From: Bacteroides sp.
GTDB taxonomy: Bacteria; Bacteroidota; Bacteroidia; Bacteroidales; Bacteroidaceae
Assembly: GCA_019412865.1 (NCBI GenBank)
Contig: DXOJ01000573.1
Span: forward strand, 905-11,279
DNA length: 10,375 bases
Reading direction: 5' to 3'
Numbering within the stretch: position 1 is the stretch's first letter; each line of letters begins with the position of its first letter. Both the position numbers and the translations under genes were made by a program. The notes under the pieces were generated by a model. That model made no database searches. It saw only the letters and a list, made by a program, of their open reading frames with translations, and was not told the origin of the DNA. Of the stretch, positions 1 through 5,369 are shown piece by piece.

Positions 1-735
1 CCGTTGATGTCTTCTTCCGGCAAAGGACAATCGCTCGTGAAGAGTGCCGACGAACTCGAACACGCTTGGGAATACGGATGCAGCGGCAGCCGTGGCGATA
101 TTCGCGAACTTATCATTGAAGAATTTATCAAGTTCGACAGCGAAATCACCCTGCTCACCGTTACTCAAAAGAACGGTCCTACCCTCTTCTGCCCTCCCAT
201 CGGACACGTGCAGAAAGGTGGCGACTATCGTGAAAGTTTCCAACCTGCACACATTGATCCCGCCCATTTAAAAGAAGCGGAAGAGATGGCCGAGAAAGTA
301 ACCCGTGCACTGACAGGCGCAGGACTTTGGGGAGTTGAGTTCTTCCTAAGCCACGAAAACGGAGTCTATTTCTCCGAGCTTTCCCCGCGTCCGCATGACA
401 CAGGTATGGTGACACTGGCGGGCACACAAAACCTGAATGAGTTCGAACTCCACTTACGTGCCGTGCTCGGCCTGCCCATTCCCGGCATCAAACAAGAACG
501 GATAGGTGCAAGCGCTGTGATCCTTTCCCCGATTGCCAGTCAGGAACGCCCTCAATATCGCGGACTGGAAGAAGTGACGAAAGAAGAAGACACTTATCTC
601 CGCATTTTCGGCAAACCGTTTACACGTGTCAACCGCCGTATGGGTGTGGTACTTTGTTATGCTCCGCTTGATTCTGATTTGGATGCGTTGCGCGACAAGG
701 CTAAGAGAATTGCAGAGAAAGTAGAAGTTCATTAA
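1..735 (+). CDS. purT: Formate-dependent phosphoribosylglycinamide formyltransferase 2, C-terminal part (5' truncated by window edge)
   Basis: PurT makes formyl-GAR from GAR, formate and ATP in the third step of cytoplasmic purine synthesis, replacing the folate-dependent PurN reaction. The frame is open from base 1 with no credible start, and the first visible residues, [10 protein letters not shown], match the ATP-grasp glycine-rich loop found in the middle of the family. About 245 residues are present of a usual length near 390, so roughly the first 145 lie outside the window. Also visible are the ATP-grasp metal-binding acids, in W-G-V-E-F-F (Glu codon at 337) and [13 protein letters not shown] (Glu codon at 376). 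The second motif is close to a PurT signature and separates it from PurK and biotin carboxylase. The reading frame looks intact to its TAA. A GNAT gene follows after 21 bases on the same strand, so the two are probably co-transcribed. Confidence 0.95.
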   Translation, partial: PLMSSSGKGQSLVKSADELEHAWEYGCSGSRGDIRELIIEEFIKFDSEITLLTVTQKNGPTLFCPPIGHVQKGGDYRESFQPAHIDPAHLKEAEEMAEKVTRALTGAGLWGVEFFLSHENGVYFSELSPRPHDTGMVTLAGTQNLNEFELHLRAVLGLPIPGIKQERIGASAVILSPIASQERPQYRGLEEVTKEEDTYLRIFGKPFTRVNRRMGVVLCYAPLDSDLDALRDKAKRIAEKVEVH

Positions 736-756
736 TACAAGAAATTCAGAGATAAG

Positions 757-1227
757 ATGAATAAAATCCGCCAAGTAAACCTGTCTGATATTCCAGCACT
801 GCAAGAGCTATATCAGCATACAGTTCTGACTGTGAACCGAAAAGATTATACAGCCGAAGAAGTAGCAGATTGGGCTTCGTGCGGAGACGATACGTCACAC
901 TGGAATGAGCTTTTCGAAGAACAACATTATGTGGTTGCAGAAAATGAAGAAGGCGTGATTGTAGGCTTTGGCTCTGTAAACGATGACGGATATATGCACA
1001 CGCTGTTCGTTCACAAGGACTTTCAGCATCAAGGTGTCGCAACATCTTTGTATAAGCATCTCGAAGCATATGCACGAGAAAGAGGTGCGAAAAGATTAAC
1101 ATCGGAAGTTAGCATCACGGCAAAACCATTTTTTGAAAAACAAGGTTTTCAGGTCGATGAAGAGCAAAAGCGGAAAGCTAATCAAATGTGTCTCACCAAT
1201 TATAAGATGAGCAAGCAGCTCTGTTAA
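757..1227 (+). CDS. GNAT family N-acetyltransferase, YafP-like
   Basis: This 156-residue protein is a complete single-domain GNAT enzyme that would transfer acetyl from acetyl-CoA to an unknown amine. The acetyl-CoA pyrophosphate loop is Q90-H-Q-G-V-A95 (the Q/R-x-x-G-x-G/A motif), preceded by the beta-4 strand M-H-T-L-F-V-H at about 80-86. The C-terminal S-I-T-A-K-P-F-F-E-K-Q-G-F segment (119-131), followed by a T-N-Y-K-M ending, closely resembles E. coli YafP as I remember it. That family has been linked to nitroaromatic and genotoxin responses, but the true substrate here cannot be read from sequence. The ATG at 757 lies 21 bases after the purT stop, behind a purine-rich stretch (cagagataag), so expression is probably from the purT transcript. 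A strong hairpin terminator follows at 1305-1353. Confidence 0.88.
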   Translation: MNKIRQVNLSDIPALQELYQHTVLTVNRKDYTAEEVADWASCGDDTSHWNELFEEQHYVVAENEEGVIVGFGSVNDDGYMHTLFVHKDFQHQGVATSLYKHLEAYARERGAKRLTSEVSITAKPFFEKQGFQVDEEQKRKANQMCLTNYKMSKQLC

Positions 1228-1304
1228 TCACATCTAATCATTTCTAAGATGAAAACATAGAAGAAAGCTCATTTGCAGATAAAGAAAGTCTTATTTTATA
1301 TAAG

Positions 1305-1353
1305 AAAAACTCCAGCTAATGTAACTTTATCCGTCACCATAGCTGGAGTTTTT
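1305..1353. terminator. Bidirectional intrinsic terminator between convergent genes
   Basis: A perfect 14-bp inverted repeat (AAAAACTCCAGCTA at 1305-1318 and its complement at 1340-1353) encloses a 21-base loop. On the plus strand the stem ends in a T-rich run continuing to about 1360. On the minus strand the stem ends in TTTTTCTTAT. Either RNA strand therefore forms a hairpin followed by a U-tract. It sits between the stop of the rightward GNAT gene (1227) and the stop of the leftward acyltransferase gene (1380), where a shared terminator is expected. Confidence 0.9.
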
Positions 1354-1379
1354 CTTTTTAACTTCATGAAATGAAAACG

Positions 1380-2531
1380 TCATTTCTTGCTCAAGAAACG
1401 TTTAGCCAAATATTTACGTATTGGTTCATCATACAGCTTCAAACACAGATAAGCAAGAATAATACTCAAAATAAAGACACACAAAGCTACGTGCCAGGTT
1501 TCACCTAACGTGTAGAGTTGATTCTCAATCAGCCATGCATAGAACAGATACATCAACGGATAATGTATCACATAAACCGGATAAGATATATCTCCCAAAA
1601 ACTTACATATCTTTGTCGATTGCTTGTCCGTGGTGGTACTCGACGCTCCTATCCACAGAATGATAGGGAAAGCCACAATCACGCAAAACGCTTCATAAAC
1701 ACCATTCATGCAAAGCGGCTCCAACCCTTCCAGATAAGGAACAGAGAACAGGGCAATCAGCGCAATAGTACATATCCAAAATGCACCTTTCACCTTCATA
1801 GGCTTGAAATTGCGCGACATAAGCATACCCAACGAAAAAGGGAAAAGCATACGCAAGGAACCGCCCAAAAAGTTAACCCCATCCAGCGTCCAGCCCACTC
1901 CTATGTTTCCATAAGTGGAGACATTAAAAACAGCAAACGCCGCCAACGCTACGCCCAGCAACACCACAAACACCGTCAGTGCCTTGTTGGACAAGCGGCG
2001 AATGAACAACGCATACAGGATATTGCCGATATACTCAAAAAACAATGACCAGCAAGGACCATTCAACGGAAACATCTCACCGTTGCCACGAACTTCGTAC
2101 CCAACACCCGGCATGGCAGGAATGAAGAAGATCGTACAAAGCAGAGACAACATTATCATGGAGATAGCTATGTGCGTCCCGTCCCATTGCACACTCCCCT
2201 GAATACAGAACGTGATAGCACCGAGAACGGCACCCATAATGACCATCGGATGAAGACGTATCAATCGGCGTTTAAAGAAATCTTTCATGGTGAGACTTTT
2301 ACCCCAACGGTCGTCGTAAGCATAACCGATCACAAAACCCGAAAGGATAAAAAAGAAATCCACGGCTAAATATCCGTGATTCAGAGTTTCAATAGCGCTA
2401 TTACTGGCAAAAGCGAAGCCCTCGAATACGTGATACCATATCACCATAAGAGCCGCCACACCGCGAAGTCCGTCAAGAAGATCATAATGCGCCTTGGTGT
2501 CTGAAAAAGCTGAAGCAGAAATGTTCGACAT
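1380..2531 (-). CDS. Acyltransferase 3 family integral membrane protein (OafA-like)
   Basis: This 383-residue polytopic membrane protein has about ten hydrophobic segments. It matches the acyltransferase 3 family (PF01757), whose members O-acylate sugars of LPS, capsule, peptidoglycan or other exported glycans. Visible signatures are L-L-D-G-L-R-G-V-A-A-L (18-28), W-Y-H34 (the conserved catalytic-type His), F-F-F-I-L-S-G-F-V-I-G-Y (59-70), R-R-L-I-R-L-H-P (88-95), W-S-L-F-F-E166, and near the end I-S-Y-P-V-Y-V-I-H323-Y-P. I chose the ATG at 2531. The frame stays open to a TTG at 2570, but that codon lies inside a TATCTTTG promoter element, and the family similarity begins only near residue 15. 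The acceptor glycan cannot be deduced. It lies 97 bases downstream of the Crp/Fnr gene, in the same direction, with its own promoter candidate. Confidence 0.9.
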   Translation of the reverse strand: MSNISASAFSDTKAHYDLLDGLRGVAALMVIWYHVFEGFAFASNSAIETLNHGYLAVDFFFILSGFVIGYAYDDRWGKSLTMKDFFKRRLIRLHPMVIMGAVLGAITFCIQGSVQWDGTHIAISMIMLSLLCTIFFIPAMPGVGYEVRGNGEMFPLNGPCWSLFFEYIGNILYALFIRRLSNKALTVFVVLLGVALAAFAVFNVSTYGNIGVGWTLDGVNFLGGSLRMLFPFSLGMLMSRNFKPMKVKGAFWICTIALIALFSVPYLEGLEPLCMNGVYEAFCVIVAFPIILWIGASSTTTDKQSTKICKFLGDISYPVYVIHYPLMYLFYAWLIENQLYTLGETWHVALCVFILSIILAYLCLKLYDEPIRKYLAKRFLSKK

Positions 2532-2567
2532 TTGTTTTTCTATTAGTAAGTTAGTATTTTCAGAAGG

Positions 2568-2575
2568 CAAAGATA
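2568..2575 (-). promoter_or_regulatory. Candidate Bacteroides -7 promoter element for the acyltransferase gene
   Basis: Read on the minus strand this is TATCTTTG, an exact match to the Bacteroides sigma-ABfr -7 consensus TAnnTTTG. It lies 36 bases upstream of the ATG at 2531, giving a predicted leader of about 30 bases. I see no TTTG at normal -33 spacing, so the call rests on the -7 element and position only. It argues against the TTG at 2570 as a start codon, because that codon falls within this element. Confidence 0.5.
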
Positions 2576-2628
2576 CGGTTTGCGCTACGAAGTTTCTTTG
2601 CTCTAAAGCAAAAAAGCCCTGCTAATCG

Positions 2629-3192
2629 CTATTTTTTAGCACGTACCCGACTAAGGGTATAGATGGAAATGCCCAGAAAAGCAGCCACATATTTCAGCTT
2701 CACTCGGTTTATCAATCCGGGATAGCGACGGTTGAACTGTTCGTAGCGTCCTTTAGGCGAAAGTTGGAGGCGCTCCACAAACATGTGGCTAAGCTCCTTA
2801 TTCACATTCTGATGCAGGATTCTTCCCCAGTTGGCTATGTCGATATATGTTTCGTAGAGGGCATTCAGCTTGTCGATGTGGATGACGTAGATTTTGCAAT
2901 CGGAAAGCGTTTCAACGCTTTCTACCGATGGTTGCTGATAGTAGAGCGAATCCATGCCGAACGTGACGTCGCCCTCCTGACTGAACCACGTAGTGGTGTC
3001 CTCTCCGTTGTGGTGGAATACGGAACGGGCGATGCCCTCTTCAATGAAATATACCAGGCGGTCTGTGACGCCTGCCTGAACGATACGGGTATCTTTGGGA
3101 TAATACCTTAATTCCATATTCGCCTGAAGCGCTTGAAGTGCTTCGTCGGAAACCGGATAGATTTGCCTGATTTTACGAATGATATTTTCCAT
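2629..3192 (-). CDS. Crp/Fnr family transcriptional regulator
   Basis: This 187-residue protein has the layout of a Bacteroidetes Crp/Fnr regulator. A cyclic-nucleotide-binding-type beta-roll spans about 15-115 (for example K-D-T-R-I-V-Q-A-G with L-V-Y-F-I-E-E-G-I-A-R, then the long connecting helix at about 115-143). A short helix-turn-helix follows at about 163-187 (L-K-Y-V-A-A-F-L-G-I-S-I-Y-T-L-S-R-V-R). The HTH ends almost at the C-terminus with little wing, which is usual for this phylum. The cAMP-contacting arginine/serine pair of E. coli CRP is not evident and there is no Fnr-type cysteine cluster, so the ligand is unknown. It is the last gene of a probable three-gene unit with the PagL-like and CAT-like genes, 24 bases after the PagL-like stop. 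Its ATG lacks a purine-rich ribosome site: the bases upstream are C-rich because of a local duplication. Confidence 0.9.
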   Translation of the reverse strand: MENIIRKIRQIYPVSDEALQALQANMELRYYPKDTRIVQAGVTDRLVYFIEEGIARSVFHHNGEDTTTWFSQEGDVTFGMDSLYYQQPSVESVETLSDCKIYVIHIDKLNALYETYIDIANWGRILHQNVNKELSHMFVERLQLSPKGRYEQFNRRYPGLINRVKLKYVAAFLGISIYTLSRVRAKK

Positions 3193-3227
3193 TTGGGGGT
3201 AATGGCGTATTGGGGGTTAATGACGTA
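3193..3227. repeat. Imperfect tandem duplication spanning the PagL-like stop and crp leader
   Basis: Two adjacent copies are present: TTGGGGGTAATGGCGTA (3193-3209) and TTGGGGGTTAATGACGTA (3210-3227). They differ by one inserted T and one G/A substitution. The second copy contains the last codons and TAA of the PagL-like gene, and the first copy fills the intergenic space up to the crp-like ATG. The simplest reading is a short slippage duplication that created most of the 24-base spacer. Confidence 0.8.
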
Positions 3228-4611
3228 CTTTAGGATATTTATTATTAAAACGGAAACCAAGACCGAGCATCAGATAATTAGGGGTCTGGAAATCCTGAAG
3301 ATTGTAGCCGATGTGAAGGAATGAACTCCGGGTGACGTTGATCTTCAACGCAAAGACCTGATACAGTCCGCGCAAATCGCCACGCCCCAGCACATTCGTT
3401 CCCAAGCCGACACCGATGGTAAAAAACGGCATCACGTATTCTGCCCGTCCGGAAAGTCCGAGCGCAAGCTGATTCTGAATGCCCGGCACGAGAAATTTAC
3501 GACGGGAGGAACCACTGCCTGCATCGTACTCCACCAGCGCATCTTCGGTGTACACATTAGCACTACCGTCATAAACACCGTCCAGCGAAACTCCGAAACG
3601 CAGCTTATAGTTGAGATTGTACATCGGAGCAAAGTTGAATCCCGCTACGGGATAGCTGCCCGGTGATGCAATCTGCTTCTCGCCTACATAGACGCCTTTG
3701 CGACGCCACGAGCCGAACAACACAAGGTCATAACTGACGTGTCGCGGAAAACGGGGAACGTAGGGATGAACCAATGATTTAGTGAGGTCGGCTTCTTCCC
3801 GGTTGAAGTTGTACACCAGTCCGATTTTCGCTCCGGTGGTGTTGACACCTGCATTGGGAAACTTGGTGTTGCCGTTGGAGAAATGCGTGAAGTCTCCGCC
3901 GATGATAAAGTCGAAATAACGAGAAAGCGACCAGTTAAGGTAGATACCCGCATTGAGGTAGGCATTCACCCGTGAGCCTACGGCTCCGTTGTAGGAGTTG
4001 TAATCGTTGTCATAAGGTTTCCATCCGGCAGAAATACCGAAATTCCACTCGTAATTGAGCGAAAGGCGGGGATTAAAACGGGCAATGCGTGCACCTTGAA
4101 AGACATAGAACGTCATCGGATCACCCAGTTGCTTTTTGTCGCCAAAGGTGGTGAAAGCCAAGCCGAAACCTTGATAAGTTCCGCCATAGATGCGGTCGGC
4201 ACAGGTGTTGGGACGAAACTTGAAAGAGTATTTCAGATGAGCGGCAAATGAACTCTGGATGGGTTTCCACCGTTCGTTCTCGCCTTGCAGGAAAGGATTG
4301 GTGGGGAACACGTATTGCGGCCGCGCCTCTATCCCCAACCGATGAATGAAATGGTGGGGAACGTAGGGAGCTACGGTGTCGGCTCCGCATTGCGGGAAGC
4401 CGTTGTGCCGGAAGCCATGAATTTCTTCCTGCAATCTCCGCACTTCTTCACGAAGTTGGCGGACGTCCTGCTGGAGCTGTTCTACGTCTTGCCGCATTTC
4501 CTTCACCTCTTTCTCTTCCTGCCCTACCTCCTGCGCACTAAGCGAAGTGCCGGGGAAAAGCAAAGCGGAACAGATTACGGCGATTTCCCATCTGGGTATC
4601 TGTACTCTCAT
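3217..4611 (-). CDS. PagL-like lipid A 3-O-deacylase / acyloxyacyl hydrolase family outer-membrane protein with N-terminal coiled coil
   Basis: PagL enzymes are outer-membrane beta-barrel hydrolases that remove the 3-O-linked acyl chain of lipid A. This 464-residue protein starts with a signal peptide (hydrophobic core about 9-20, likely cleavage after L-S-A26). A charged coiled coil runs over about 29-66 with regular heptads (a = V36, V43, V50, V57, I64; d = M39, L46, L53, L60). The rest is rich in alternating aromatic beta-strands. The family signature is H243-F-S245-N-G, continuing to P-N-A-G-V-N-T-T-G (252-260). It corresponds to the H-x-S-N catalytic motif (His126 and Ser128 of P. aeruginosa PagL). 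Classical PagL has about 150 mature residues, so this version is far larger, with an extra C-terminal barrel-like half (about 290-460). No acidic residue occurs between Ser245 and E272, so the triad's glutamate is not obvious. The start is the only ATG before the signal peptide. It lies 33 bases after the CAT-like gene. Confidence 0.8.
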   Translation of the reverse strand: MRVQIPRWEIAVICSALLFPGTSLSAQEVGQEEKEVKEMRQDVEQLQQDVRQLREEVRRLQEEIHGFRHNGFPQCGADTVAPYVPHHFIHRLGIEARPQYVFPTNPFLQGENERWKPIQSSFAAHLKYSFKFRPNTCADRIYGGTYQGFGLAFTTFGDKKQLGDPMTFYVFQGARIARFNPRLSLNYEWNFGISAGWKPYDNDYNSYNGAVGSRVNAYLNAGIYLNWSLSRYFDFIIGGDFTHFSNGNTKFPNAGVNTTGAKIGLVYNFNREEADLTKSLVHPYVPRFPRHVSYDLVLFGSWRRKGVYVGEKQIASPGSYPVAGFNFAPMYNLNYKLRFGVSLDGVYDGSANVYTEDALVEYDAGSGSSRRKFLVPGIQNQLALGLSGRAEYVMPFFTIGVGLGTNVLGRGDLRGLYQVFALKINVTRSSFLHIGYNLQDFQTPNYLMLGLGFRFNNKYPKVRH

Positions 4612-4644
4612 ATAATAGTCTGGTTTGTCTTTTCAGAACGGAAG

Positions 4645-5268
4645 TTACAAATGGAGCTTCTCAATAAACTGTGCCACATGATAGCCGTCCATCAACCCAT
4701 GATGGCAGGTTACGGAAACGGGCATCATCAGTCTTTCTCCGTCACGGAAGTACTTTCCGGTGGAGATTTTGGGAACGCTGTCGCCCGAACGCATATTGGT
4801 GGGGTGCTTCATGTCGGTGAATGAGAGCCACGGCACTGCCGAATAATGAATGGCATTGGGATGGAAAGTGCCTCCTTTGTTGAGTCCCGTAGTGGCTTGC
4901 AAACGTTCCATTTCGGCTTTTGCCCGGCGGATAAAGACAAGTTCGTCCGGATCATATTCAAAGGCGGCAAAAGAAAAGGTATGGTCGTCACGGCCTACGG
5001 TGGCTTCGGGCAGAAGGCTGTCATAGCACACCACCTTATCGCCTTCGATGCGATAACGGAATTCTTCTACCGCAGCAGCGGCAGTTGTTATCCGATGGAG
5101 GACTAACAGGGAAAAGGATATGCCTTTGGTTTTGGCTTCCTGATACGCGCGCGTACAGTCTACCTGAACGGTCACTCCGAAAAACGGATCGTCAAAAGCA
5201 CTGAAATGTTCGTAATGTTCTCTTCTGTTCCAAGTAGCAATATCGATGATCTTCTCTATCTGATTCAT
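4645..5268 (-). CDS. Chloramphenicol acetyltransferase (CAT) family protein, probably housekeeping
   Basis: This 207-residue protein has the size and motifs of a trimeric CAT subunit, which moves acetyl from acetyl-CoA to the 3-hydroxyl of chloramphenicol or a similar acceptor. Visible are the N-terminal W13-N-R-R-E-H-Y (the conserved W-x-R-x-x-H-F region), V-P-W-L-S149-F-T (position of the conserved active-site Ser148 of CAT-III), and V-S-V-T-C-H-H190-G-L-M-D194-G-Y-H-V (catalytic His195 and Asp199 of CAT-III). So the core catalytic residues are kept. I start it at the ATG at 5268, because the frame's upstream start at 5277 is a GTG, and an A-rich GAG stretch lies about 10 bases upstream. 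Many Bacteroides carry chromosomal CAT-fold proteins, so real resistance should not be assumed. It heads the probable CAT-like/PagL-like/crp operon, 101 bases downstream of the DUF4301 gene across a repeat element. Confidence 0.85.
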   Translation of the reverse strand: MNQIEKIIDIATWNRREHYEHFSAFDDPFFGVTVQVDCTRAYQEAKTKGISFSLLVLHRITTAAAAVEEFRYRIEGDKVVCYDSLLPEATVGRDDHTFSFAAFEYDPDELVFIRRAKAEMERLQATTGLNKGGTFHPNAIHYSAVPWLSFTDMKHPTNMRSGDSVPKISTGKYFRDGERLMMPVSVTCHHGLMDGYHVAQFIEKLHL

Positions 5269-5286
5269 TCTAAACACTCTTTTTTA

Positions 5287-5359
5287 TTTGAGAAACGCAG
5301 ATTAACGCAAATTATCGCAGATTTAGCCTATTTCCTTTGCGGTAATCTGCGTTTCTAAA
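5287..5359. repeat. Long interrupted inverted repeat containing a 10-bp-period direct repeat
   Basis: Arms of 24-25 bases (5287-5311 and 5336-5359) are complementary apart from one indel and one mismatch. Their perfect core is AGAAACGCAGATTA at 5291-5304 against 5343-5356. The left arm and loop also hold three direct units spaced exactly 10 bases apart: CGCAGATTA (5296), CGCAAATTA (5306) and CGCAGATTTA (5316). The element occupies most of the gap between the DUF4301 stop and the CAT-like start. On the minus strand the hairpin is followed by A-rich rather than U-rich sequence, so it is not a standard intrinsic terminator. It resembles short dispersed CGCAGATTAA-type repeats that I believe are common in Bacteroides chromosomes. 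Confidence 0.8.
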
Positions 5360-5369
5360 TTCAGACTCT

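Noticed and set aside
1518..2048. Open frame of about 176 codons antisense to the acyltransferase gene
   Set aside because: Its His/Arg/Gln-rich translation mirrors the membrane-protein codons on the opposite strand and has no independent support.
2532..2570. N-terminal 13-residue extension of the acyltransferase starting at TTG
   Set aside because: The TTG overlaps an exact TAnnTTTG promoter element and the extension adds nothing family-like. The ATG at 2531 is better.
2605..2640. Possible terminator after the Crp/Fnr gene
   Set aside because: A-rich and T-rich runs flank a GC core on the minus strand, but the stem has only about three pairs before a mismatch, so the hairpin is too weak to call.
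4645..5268. Horizontally acquired antibiotic-resistance cassette
   Set aside because: There is no transposase, integrase or attachment site, base use resembles the neighbours, and CAT-fold proteins occur as chromosomal genes in Bacteroides.
5296..5325. Possible start of a CRISPR-like array
   Set aside because: The units are only 9-10 bases, abut with no spacers, and belong to an inverted repeat; no cas genes are nearby.
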